Of a stretch of 37,970 nucleotides of DNA, positions 1 to 9,001 are shown one piece after another (the first letter of the stretch is position 1; each line of letters begins with the position of its first letter). Source of the DNA: Sorangium cellulosum (GTDB taxonomy: Bacteria; Myxococcota_A; Polyangia; Polyangiales; Polyangiaceae); NCBI GenBank assembly GCA_020720045.1, contig DYPH01000026.1:15026-52995 (forward strand), written 5' to 3'. Position numbers and translations under genes: made by a program. The notes below the pieces were generated by a model. That model saw nothing but the letters and a program-made list of their open reading frames with translations. It ran no database searches and was not told the origin of the DNA.

Positions 1-130
1 CTCGCGACGCCTCTGCCAGGGAATTCGCTGGCGGTCGCGAACGGACGGGCCCGAGTGGAAGTGGGCCCGCCGTCTCTCGCGACGCCTCTGCCAGGGAATT
101 CGCTGGCGGTCGCGAACGGACGGGCCCGAG
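1..130. repeat. 75-bp-period tandem repeat, two copies
   Basis: Bases 1-55 and 76-130 are identical (55 bp), separated by a 20-bp spacer. The period is 75 bp, exactly 25 codons, so the TPR protein frame is preserved. The array touches the window edge and may contain more copies outside. Each copy holds the near-palindrome GCCAGGGAATTCGCTGGC. Copy two, including flank 68-75, also matches a sequence inside the gene at 27240-29426. Confidence 0.9.
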
Positions 131-2182
131 CGCTTCGACGGGCGGCTCTGCGAAAAAGTGTGTTTGTTCGCGCGTCGAAGCGGCAGCAACCGCTGCGCGC
201 AAATTCGGTAGCCGGACGGAGACCTCCGCCAGGAATTGAGCAATGTCTGTCGCTTCTGGCGTGAGCGCCTGCGCCTCTCGCGCGAGCCGCATCGCTGCCG
301 CTGCGTCGCCGCGAAGGGCCAACTCCATGCGTGCCCCCTGCATCAATCCCACCGCCGAGCCGACGTGGCGTCGCTCCCGCGCAACGTGGGCGAGGCGGGC
401 ATAAGCAAGCGATGCTCCTGCCAAATCTCCGCACGCCGCTCGGTACTTTGCTTCGAGGGACCGCGCCTCGGGGGCCGCGACCGCGTGCCGGGCGACGTAG
501 GCGACTTTGCTCACCGCCGCCGGCGCGTCTCCGAGCTTCTCGGCGAGTGCCTCGGCCCAGTGGACGCGACTGTGGGAGAGATCGAGACCTTCCTTCTCCC
601 CGAGCTCAATCGCCTTTTCAAACAGCGCAACGGCCCGCGCTACGCGGCCCGCTCGGAAAAGTGCGTAGCCAAGGCCGGCGAGCGCAAACGGCTCGTCGGG
701 GACCCACCGCAGGGCACGCTCATGGAGCTTGGCCGCCTCGGCGACGAATCCGTAATGATTCCAGCGATCTCCCGCATGCCGGGCGACGCGATATCGCTCG
801 CGATCGGTCGCCGCGGCGAGCTCCAAGAAATGGACGTCGGAGAGGGCATCTTCGACCTGTCCGGTGGCGAGGCGTGCGTCGATCCGCGCCCAGCGGGCAC
901 TCGTCGCTTGCGGCGCCCAGGCGAGCGCCTGATCGAGGAGCGGGAGGCGCCCCCACGGTTCGTCGGCGCAGTCGGCGGCCGCCTCAAACAGGGCGCCGGC
1001 GAGCGGTGCGAGCGGCTCTGTTTCCGCCGCATGGACGTAGGCCGCCTGCGCGCGCGTGCGGTGCCCCGCTTCGAGGGCGACGTCCCCCTCCAGCGCACCG
1101 AGGAGCCGGCCACGGAGGCCCGCCGCCCGCTCGTCGAGGAGTGCGAGCGCCACTTCGGCGCGCCCGCCTGCGGAGGCGTCGATGGCACAAAGCCTCGTAA
1201 TTACGCCGCCATGCCCGGGAGCGCCGGCGAGGAGGCGGAGCGCTTCCGTCCGTGCGCCTTCCCGATCGCCAGCGAGCAGTGCGTCGTCGACGCCGGCGAG
1301 ATAGGTGCATTCTTCAAAGATTGGGACGCAAACCAATTCGGCGGCCGGCGGCGTGCCGTGATCGGCGAGGCGGAGGGTCGCGACGCCCCCTTCCGTGGTG
1401 AATCGTGAAGGCGTCAGCGCGGCGACGTCCGGCGTGCGCGCGCCCCCCTTCGGGAAGAGATCGCGCGCGACCGTCTGGGCGACTGCCGAGAGCCGGTAGA
1501 GGCCGCCGCGACGGTCTGCGAGCGCTCCGAAGACCCCCGCAGCGACCCGCGCGGCGAGCACGGGGGCCGGCTCGGTGAGGCCGATCCCGCGAGCGTCGTG
1601 GATCGCGAAGGCGACCGTCGTCCCCCCCTCGGGGTCGGTCGTTGTCGTCGAAGCGACCGGTCCAAAAGCGATTGAAAATGCGAGAACTTTCGCGCGCTCG
1701 CCCTGGCCCCAAAGATCCGGGGTGTTGGCGATGGCGAGGTGGAAAAGTGGACCGTCGAATTGAACGACGACTTCCGGTGTCGTCGCCACCAGCAGGCCAC
1801 GGAGTTTCGGCGCGAGCCAGCGACTGAGGTCGTGGGCGGTCGCTTCGACGGTGAGCCGTACGAGTCGGCCGCGCTTATGGCGGAAGCGCGCGAGGCCTCC
1901 CGTGACGTCGACGGGGAATCTTACCTGGTCGAGGGCGGTCGTCGCCTCGGTCACCGTCACCGGGCCGACCTTCCACGGCGCCCCAAGCTCCAGTCCAAGG
2001 CCCGATTTCGCAATCGCCAAGCGGAGAAGCGGCGTGTCGGTCGCCGCCTCAACGGTCGTCGCGTCGGCCGACCGCGAACGCACCTTCGCCGCCGCGGACA
2101 AACCCGCTCGCCGATCCGGCGTCTCGCTGGGCGGGGACGTGTCGGCCGTCGGCGCGGTCGGGGGGAGTGGGCGATGAGTCAT
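1..2182 (-). CDS. TPR-type protein, C-terminus cut by window edge
   Basis: One minus-strand frame stays open from an ATG at 2182 to base 1, giving 727 residues without a stop, so the C-terminus lies outside the window. The N-terminus (about 1-40) is Pro/Ser/Thr-rich and shows no signal peptide. Residues 45-330 have a beta-rich character I do not recognise. Residues 340-660 are Ala/Leu-rich helical pairs with TPR spacing, for example AEAAKLHERALRWVPDEP and AVALFEKAIELGEKEG. The last visible stretch holds two copies of a 25-residue unit containing RSRPPANSLAEASR. A GGGGAAG purine run precedes the ATG. The gene is divergent from the helicase at 2290. Its role is probably protein-protein interaction, but no specific function can be assigned. 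Long plus-strand frames over this region read as antisense shadows. Confidence 0.75.
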   Translation of the reverse strand, partial: MTHRPLPPTAPTADTSPPSETPDRRAGLSAAAKVRSRSADATTVEAATDTPLLRLAIAKSGLGLELGAPWKVGPVTVTEATTALDQVRFPVDVTGGLARFRHKRGRLVRLTVEATAHDLSRWLAPKLRGLLVATTPEVVVQFDGPLFHLAIANTPDLWGQGERAKVLAFSIAFGPVASTTTTDPEGGTTVAFAIHDARGIGLTEPAPVLAARVAAGVFGALADRRGGLYRLSAVAQTVARDLFPKGGARTPDVAALTPSRFTTEGGVATLRLADHGTPPAAELVCVPIFEECTYLAGVDDALLAGDREGARTEALRLLAGAPGHGGVITRLCAIDASAGGRAEVALALLDERAAGLRGRLLGALEGDVALEAGHRTRAQAAYVHAAETEPLAPLAGALFEAAADCADEPWGRLPLLDQALAWAPQATSARWARIDARLATGQVEDALSDVHFLELAAATDRERYRVARHAGDRWNHYGFVAEAAKLHERALRWVPDEPFALAGLGYALFRAGRVARAVALFEKAIELGEKEGLDLSHSRVHWAEALAEKLGDAPAAVSKVAYVARHAVAAPEARSLEAKYRAACGDLAGASLAYARLAHVARERRHVGSAVGLMQGARMELALRGDAAAAMRLAREAQALTPEATDIAQFLAEVSVRLPNLRAAVAAASTREQTHFFAEPPVEALGPVRSRPPANSLAEASRETAGPLPLGPVRSRPPANSLAEASR

Positions 2183-2289
2183 TGGGGCTGCTTCCCCTTC
2201 GTCCGCGGAGCTTCTCGGCCGCGATCGCTGGGGCGCGCAGGCTAGCAAGCACCTCCGTCGCCGGGAAAAAAACCTGGGTGCGAGCGGAG

Positions 2290-4410
2290 ATGATTCGAGG
2301 TAACGACCGCCCCGTGCGCGCCGTCGACCTGCTTGCCACCGCCTTCCGAGACGCACTCTCGGGCTACGAGGAGCGCCCTGGCCAGCTCCGGATGGCGGAG
2401 GCGGTCACCAAAGCGCTTGAGAGCGAAAAGCACCTTTTCGTCGAAGCGGGGACCGGCACCGGGAAGACCCTCGCCTATTTGTTGCCGGCGATTCTATCCG
2501 GCAAGAAGGTCATTATTTCGACGGCAACAAAAGCGCTTCAAGAGCAAATTGTTCTGAAGGATCTTCCGTTGGTAGCCGATGTGCTCGCCGAGCACGGCGT
2601 CGTCGTTCAGGCGGCGATGATGAAAGGGCTCGGCAATTATCTCTGCCGCCGGCGCCTCGCCGAGCACGCAGCGAGCAGCAACGACCCGCTCGCCGCCCTC
2701 GTCGTCCAATGGGCGCGAGAGACGGAATCGGGCGATCTTGCAGAGCTTTCTCGGATTCCCGAAGGCTCGGAGACCTTCGCGGCCGTCCGCTCGGGCACCG
2801 ATACCCGCATCGGTGCAAACTGCAGCTACTACGACGAGTGCTTCGTCACCCGAATGCGAAAAGCGGCGGAAGACGCGCGTATCGTCGTCGTGAATCATCA
2901 TTTGTTTTTCGCCGATTTGGCATTGAAATCGGGGCCAAATGGCGACTACGCCTCGGCACTTCCCCCCTACGATGCCGTCATTTTTGACGAGGCTCACCAG
3001 ATGGAGAGCGTCGCGACCGAGTTCTTCGGAACGCGGGTTTCGTCGGCAAAGGCTTTTGATATTCTCCGCGACGCCCGGAAGGCCTTAATGGCGGCCGGCC
3101 TCCTGGACGCGCGCGGCGAGGGGGCGATCCGTCCCGCCCTCGACGGCGCCCATGAGGCGACCAATCGTTTCTTTGAGGCTTTCCGCGATGGCGCAACGAG
3201 CGGAGGTGAGCAGCGGAGGCCGCTCCTCAAAGAGGATTTCAACGAAGCAACGCTCACGCTTCGCGGAAAATTTGACGCGAGTCTCGACGCGGTCGGCGCC
3301 TACTGCGAAGCCCACGGATCCCACGAAGCGCTCGTCCTCGTTGCGCGCCGCACGAAGGAGTACCGTGCGGCCCTCGACGGAATCATCGCCCTCGTCCTCA
3401 AGGCAGGGTCGCTCCGACCAGCCCCGCCGAGCGAGGATGATGACGAACCGTCGAGCGCCGAAAAGAACCCTGAAACCAAGGGTTTCAAAGAGTGGGACCC
3501 CTTCGCCGGAACGAGCGCCTGGATCGAGTGGCGGGAGCGCAGCGTCGTGCTTGGTGCCAGCCCCGTCGAGCCGGCGCTCCTCCTTCGTCGCCACTTATGG
3601 TCGAAGATCCCCTCGGTGATCGCCACGAGCGCGACGCTCGCAACCGCAATTGGTGCGAACCGCGCGCCGACGTTCTCCTACGCAAAGGCGCGTCTCGGCG
3701 CCCGCCAAGACACCGATGAGCTTTTCGCCGCTTCGCCGTTCTCCTACGAGAAGGTTGCGGGATTGTTCGTACCGCTCACCGTGCCCGAGCCTTCCGATCC
3801 TGCCTTTGAAGGGGCTGCCTTCGAGGAGATGGTGCGATTGATTGAGCTGACCGGTGGGGGCGCCTTTGTGCTCTGCACCTCCAGTCGTGCGATGCGGCGC
3901 TACGCGGAGCTCCTGCGGACAAGAGTTGCAAACCCGGTCCTCTGCCAAGGGGAGGGGGCAAAGCACGCGATCCTCTCCCGCTTCCGGAGCCGCGAGGATT
4001 GCGTGCTCGTCGCCACGATGAGCTTCTGGGAAGGGGTCGACGTCCCCGGGCGCGCACTCCGTCTGGTCATTCTCGACAAGATCCCCTTCGCAGTCCCGAG
4101 CGATCCGGTGTTTAAGGCCCGCTGCGAGAAGATTGAGGAGCAGGGGGGGAATGCGTTCTCTCAGCTCTCGGTACCGATGGCAGCGATTACCCTTAAACAG
4201 GGGTTCGGTCGATTGATTCGCAGCGAGCGCGACACAGGAATCGTCGCGATCCTCGATCGGCGGCTCCGAGAAAAAGGCTACGGGAGGACGCTCCTCGCAA
4301 GCTTGCCGCCGGCTCGGCGAATCGCAACGTTTGAAGATCTTACAAGATTTTGGGCGGTTGTCGAAGGCCGCCGCGAAGCCCGCGAGAGCGATCAGAGGTC
4401 GGCTGTGTAA
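2290..4410 (+). CDS. DinG/YoaA-family ATP-dependent DNA helicase
   Basis: This is a superfamily 2 XPD/DinG-type 5'-3' helicase, a family that unwinds forks, R-loops and damaged DNA. Walker A is AGTGTGKT at residues 53-60 and the DEAH box is FDEAHQ near 232. The C-terminal helicase motifs include SFWEGVDVPG and QGFGRLIRS. The Fe-S region keeps NYLC (C119), C178 and C184 before VVVNHHLFFADL. The position where relatives usually have a Cys, just before the IGxxC segment, is Arg173, so only three of the four usual ligands are visible. Length is about 706 residues, normal for the family. I chose the ATG at 2290; an in-frame GTG at 2278 is an alternative, and frames opening from 2167 would overlap the divergent gene. 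The 3' end overlaps the potassium channel gene by 19 bp, tail to tail. Confidence 0.88.
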   Translation: MIRGNDRPVRAVDLLATAFRDALSGYEERPGQLRMAEAVTKALESEKHLFVEAGTGTGKTLAYLLPAILSGKKVIISTATKALQEQIVLKDLPLVADVLAEHGVVVQAAMMKGLGNYLCRRRLAEHAASSNDPLAALVVQWARETESGDLAELSRIPEGSETFAAVRSGTDTRIGANCSYYDECFVTRMRKAAEDARIVVVNHHLFFADLALKSGPNGDYASALPPYDAVIFDEAHQMESVATEFFGTRVSSAKAFDILRDARKALMAAGLLDARGEGAIRPALDGAHEATNRFFEAFRDGATSGGEQRRPLLKEDFNEATLTLRGKFDASLDAVGAYCEAHGSHEALVLVARRTKEYRAALDGIIALVLKAGSLRPAPPSEDDDEPSSAEKNPETKGFKEWDPFAGTSAWIEWRERSVVLGASPVEPALLLRRHLWSKIPSVIATSATLATAIGANRAPTFSYAKARLGARQDTDELFAASPFSYEKVAGLFVPLTVPEPSDPAFEGAAFEEMVRLIELTGGGAFVLCTSSRAMRRYAELLRTRVANPVLCQGEGAKHAILSRFRSREDCVLVATMSFWEGVDVPGRALRLVILDKIPFAVPSDPVFKARCEKIEEQGGNAFSQLSVPMAAITLKQGFGRLIRSERDTGIVAILDRRLREKGYGRTLLASLPPARRIATFEDLTRFWAVVEGRREARESDQRSAV

Positions 4411-5387
4411 GGAAAGACCTCGGTGGCAGGCGTCGCTTCAATTAGATTAAAATTGCCTGCGTTGAAGACGATATCGCCGCCATCGATCTCGGTCAGTACG
4501 TCCCGGAAGCGCGCACCATAGATGATCGCCGGGGCCTCAAACGAATGCTGGCCGTGAACCGTCTGTCCGGTGGTTTCGTCGGTCCCCATCACGCTGACGA
4601 GAATCTCTGCTTCGTCGGCGAGCAGGGAGTCGGGCGTCGCCCCAAAGAGCGGGCTGCTCGCATCGACGCGATGCAGGAGGTTCCACGACCGTGAGAGGGC
4701 GGCGATGCGATCACGTACCGGGACGAGCGGCGTCAATTCGTAGAAGGTGACCCCTTCGGCGGTCTTCCGGGTGCGCATCAAATCGAGGTGAACCCGTGCC
4801 TCTACAATCCGATTTCCGCGATCATTTCCGAGGCGCACCGAGAGCGTAGGCATGCCATCCCAGAGGGTGACGACCGCCTGCGGCGCGAAAATGAGGCGCC
4901 CCTTTACCTGGGAAAACTTGGCGAAAATCATTCCCGTGCAGAGTGCAACCAAAACGAGGCTGTAGACCGATTCGGCGACGACGACGAGATGGGCCGCCAG
5001 GGACGAGGGGACCATCGACCCGTAGCCGATCGTCCCCATCGTCTGGACGCTGAAGAAAAAAGCTTGTGAAAAAGAGTGGTTGGGTAGTCCTTGGACGCCG
5101 CCAACGAGTGCGTATAGGGCTGCAAAGAGGGCGTTCGACGCCAGGTAAACGGCGGCGATGACCCCGATGGCGGAGCCCCACGAGAGGCCTAGAAACCTGT
5201 GATAGCCGTCGCGAAAGGGGCGGAAGGGCGCGCCAACGACTCGAATTTCATAGGTTCCTGTCGGCACCCGGCCGCGTTCCTTCCGAGCGCGGAGGTAGCG
5301 GGAGAGGCGTTCGCGTCGAATTCCGCGCCGTCTCCCGCTTCGCGGACGGACGCGGTCGGTGGCTCGCGGTCGGCGGTGAGCATCCAT
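4392..5387 (-). CDS. inward-rectifier-type potassium channel (KirBac-like)
   Basis: This is an inner-membrane K+ channel of 331 residues, the usual KirBac size. The order is a basic cytoplasmic N-terminus with an amphipathic segment (FRPFRDGYHRFLGLSWG), TM1 at about 68-92, a pore helix and the selectivity filter TIGYG at about 119-123. TM2 follows at about 128-156. The rest is a beta-rich cytoplasmic C-terminal domain with the family-typical run AEILVSVMGTDETTGQTVH. I chose the ATG at 5387 because GGAG lies nine bases upstream; longer frames would run into enolase. The ligand and physiological trigger cannot be read from the sequence. Confidence 0.9.
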   Translation of the reverse strand: MDAHRRPRATDRVRPRSGRRRGIRRERLSRYLRARKERGRVPTGTYEIRVVGAPFRPFRDGYHRFLGLSWGSAIGVIAAVYLASNALFAALYALVGGVQGLPNHSFSQAFFFSVQTMGTIGYGSMVPSSLAAHLVVVAESVYSLVLVALCTGMIFAKFSQVKGRLIFAPQAVVTLWDGMPTLSVRLGNDRGNRIVEARVHLDLMRTRKTAEGVTFYELTPLVPVRDRIAALSRSWNLLHRVDASSPLFGATPDSLLADEAEILVSVMGTDETTGQTVHGQHSFEAPAIIYGARFRDVLTEIDGGDIVFNAGNFNLIEATPATEVFPYTADL

Positions 5388-5574
5388 CGGAGCGCGCTCC
5401 GTACCACCGGTTTGCGCGCCACGGCATCGCTGCGGCGCACGCGCAAAGCGGCAAATTGATCTATGGTGCGCCGCGTCGCCTCCCGAGACGGTCCCGCTCC
5501 CCGTTTGGAGCCGCGGGCGTCGCCGCCGCCAGCATCGTCGCGGGCGGACGGTCCGATGGGCCGAATTTACCTGA

Positions 5575-6861
<1,287 letters not shown>

Positions 6862-6891
6862 GCCCACCTGCGCGCTTTCTCGCGCACCGGA

Positions 6892-6936
6892 GCGACGCGA
6901 TTTGCCCGAATTGGCGAATCGCGTCGTTCCCTTTTT
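6892..6936 (+). terminator. intrinsic terminator after enolase
   Basis: A perfect 10-bp stem (CGACGCGATT at 6893-6902 with AATCGCGTCG at 6917-6926) encloses a further short GCC/GGC pairing and a CGAATT loop. It is followed by TTCCC and a run of five T (6932-6936). It lies about 30 bp after the enolase stop and 30 bp before the next start. Confidence 0.85.
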
Positions 6937-6966
6937 GTGCCGAATTGGGGATAGTTCCCGACGGCC

Positions 6967-8994
6967 ATGCCCCTCGACCGCACGCTTCTCTCCCACCTTC
7001 TTCGCGAAGGGGCGACCGATCTCGCCCTCGTCGGTGGACGTCTCCCAAGTGTACGTATTTCTGGGAAATTTGAAGCGATTGATTCCGTCGCACCGACCTC
7101 GGATGAGTTGCTGACCTTCCTCTTCGCCGTCGGCGGCAGTCGCTACCTCGAGGACCTTGGGCCTCGCCCGGTCAGTTGGCGAAATCGCTCGGAGGGGGTT
7201 GGCTCTTTGCTGTTTTCTGCGCTCTCCAACAACGATGTCGTTCAGGCAAAGGTGGTGTTGGAGCAACGGGATCCGAAGGGCGTGGCGCGGAGCGCGTTCA
7301 AGGCGGACCCGAGCGCGCGAGATGCGCCAAAGCCGGCCGCAAATCCCCAAGGCGTTGTGATTTCTGAGGGGCCAGGCATCCGCACGGAGATGCCGACGAC
7401 CCAGCTGAAGAAGGCGGCCCCGGTTGTCGCGGCGGGGAGGCCCTCGGCTCACGACCTCCCAAAGGTCGAGTTGCCGGCCGTCGACCTGCCGCCCCTGCAG
7501 CTCGCCGATGATCCGCGCAGGCAAGACCTAATTGCCACGCAACCATCGAGAAAAGTAGAGCATTTCCTTCCGCCGGAGGAGAACGCGCCCCCCTCGTCGG
7601 ACGGCGAGCCGCCGTCGGCGACCAACCCGTTTGGACACTCGATGGCGATGGCGCCCGTCCAGACGTTCGTCGCCCAATTCGCGGCGAACTTCGCGGCAGA
7701 GACGGCGGAAAAGGCGAAGTCGCTGCCCCCGCCGCCCCCTCCTGGGGCGAGTTCACGGTCGTTCCCGCCGCCCGGAAATTCGTTGGCGGGACGCGCCCCC
7801 GAGGCGGCAAAAGAGAACCCTGGCACGCGCCCTTCGGTGCGCGCGGTCCCGATCGCCGTGGTTGTAGCCGGCGTCGCGCCGCAGCCGGCCCCTGCGCCAT
7901 TTGTTCCGGCGCCGGCGCCACCGATGCCGGACGTCTTTGGAGCGATGCTCACCGGCCTCCGTCGACGTCGTGCGAGCGATCTCCACGTCGTCGCCGGCCG
8001 ACCGGCTCTTTTTCGCGTCGCCGGTCAATTGGTGCCCGAAGGGCCGGTCCTCGATCCAAAGCTCGTTTCGCAGATTGTTCAGGCGATCGTCCCGATGGCA
8101 CGAAAGCAGTCGCTCGAAGAGTTGGGGGCGACCGACTTTGCCTATGAGTCGCCTGCCCACGGGCGCTTCCGCGTGAACGCATCTCGGCAGCGCACGGGAT
8201 ATAAGCTGTGCATGCGTGCAATTCCAACGGAAGTTCCGACGCTTACGTCGCTCGGTTTGCCGCAGGGGCTCGCCGCCGCCATCGGTCACCACCAAGGGCT
8301 CGTGCTCGTTACCGGACCGTCCGGCCACGGGAAGACGACCACACTTGCTGCACTGCTCGACCTCGTCAATGCGCGGAGTCCCCAGCACGTCATTACCGTG
8401 GAAGACCCCGTTGAATTCGTTCATCCGCGCAAGCAGGCGGTGCTCTCCCAGCGGGAAGTTGGCAGCCACACCAAGACCTTTCAATCTGCCTTGAAGGGGT
8501 CGTTGCGCGAAGACCCCGACGTCATTGTCGTCGGCGAACTACGCGACGTCGAAACGGTGAAAATGGCGCTTTCAGCGTCGGAGACGGGGCACCTTGTCCT
8601 CGCCACCATGAACGCGCCGAGCGCCGCGAAGACCATCGATCGCTTGATCGACATGTTCCCCCCGGCCGACCAGGCCCAGGCCCGCGTGACGCTTGCCGCC
8701 GCGCTCCGGATGGTCGCCTGCCAGCGTCTGGTTCCGAGCGCCGATGGGCATGGGCTCCATGTCGCTTGCGAAATGCTTCCGGGGAGTATCGCGCTCTTCT
8801 CGCTCATTCGCGACGGCCGTACCTTCCAGATTCCCAGTTTGATGCAGCGAGGAAAAGCCCTCGGAATCGTTCGCCTCGACGAGTCTCTTGCGGAACTCGT
8901 GTTCCGGGGAAAGGTCTCGCTTGAGGAGGCAAAGGCCTTCGCCGAGAGCGCGACCGACCTCGAAAACTTCCTGAACGTTCTCCGGAAAGGCTGA
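6967..8994 (+). CDS. PilT-family ATPase with duplicated N-domain and long linker
   Basis: This is a 675-residue twitching/secretion ATPase; PilT itself is about 345. Residues 1-105 resemble a stray PilT N-terminal domain (LLREGATDLALVGGRLPSVRISG, compare the family's gASDlHl..G.pP..R). Residues 110-315 are a Pro/Ala-rich, presumably disordered linker. Residues 320-675 are a full PilT-like unit: ASDLHVVAGRPALFRVAG, Walker A GPSGHGKTTT (450-459), an ITVEDPVEFVH Asp box and Walker B VIVVGELRD (519-527). The His box reads TGHLVLATMNAPSA: H542 is kept, but the usual second His is Asn549. The retraction-type motif is degenerate (ALFSLIRDGRT). The gene lies 7 bp upstream of a second PilT-like gene. 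No pilin or platform genes are nearby, so involvement with type IV pili is inferred from family only. Confidence 0.85.
   Translation: MPLDRTLLSHLLREGATDLALVGGRLPSVRISGKFEAIDSVAPTSDELLTFLFAVGGSRYLEDLGPRPVSWRNRSEGVGSLLFSALSNNDVVQAKVVLEQRDPKGVARSAFKADPSARDAPKPAANPQGVVISEGPGIRTEMPTTQLKKAAPVVAAGRPSAHDLPKVELPAVDLPPLQLADDPRRQDLIATQPSRKVEHFLPPEENAPPSSDGEPPSATNPFGHSMAMAPVQTFVAQFAANFAAETAEKAKSLPPPPPPGASSRSFPPPGNSLAGRAPEAAKENPGTRPSVRAVPIAVVVAGVAPQPAPAPFVPAPAPPMPDVFGAMLTGLRRRRASDLHVVAGRPALFRVAGQLVPEGPVLDPKLVSQIVQAIVPMARKQSLEELGATDFAYESPAHGRFRVNASRQRTGYKLCMRAIPTEVPTLTSLGLPQGLAAAIGHHQGLVLVTGPSGHGKTTTLAALLDLVNARSPQHVITVEDPVEFVHPRKQAVLSQREVGSHTKTFQSALKGSLREDPDVIVVGELRDVETVKMALSASETGHLVLATMNAPSAAKTIDRLIDMFPPADQAQARVTLAAALRMVACQRLVPSADGHGLHVACEMLPGSIALFSLIRDGRTFQIPSLMQRGKALGIVRLDESLAELVFRGKVSLEEAKAFAESATDLENFLNVLRKG
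7771..7803. repeat. possible degenerate copy of the dispersed NSLA element
   Basis: Within the PilT-like linker, bases 7771-7803 encode PGNSLAGRAPE (269-279). The run GGAAATTCGTTGGCGG differs at two of 16 positions from the core at 1-130, and the downstream GGACG..GCCCC run is also shared. Relative to the other copies, three codons (x-A-N) between NSLA and GRA are absent. The flanking sequence does not match, so common origin is plausible but not proven. Confidence 0.4.
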
Positions 8995-9001
8995 TTGAGC
9001 C

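Noticed and set aside
196-222. Fourth copy of the NSLA element (plus strand AAATTCGGTAGCCGGACGG)
   Set aside because: The similarity is short and patchy, and in the host frame it falls within regular TPR-like helix sequence; chance is likely in this base composition.
236-1408. Long plus-strand open frame of 390 codons
   Set aside because: It is antisense to the TPR gene. Its peptide has no domain character, while the minus frame reads as regular TPR helices.
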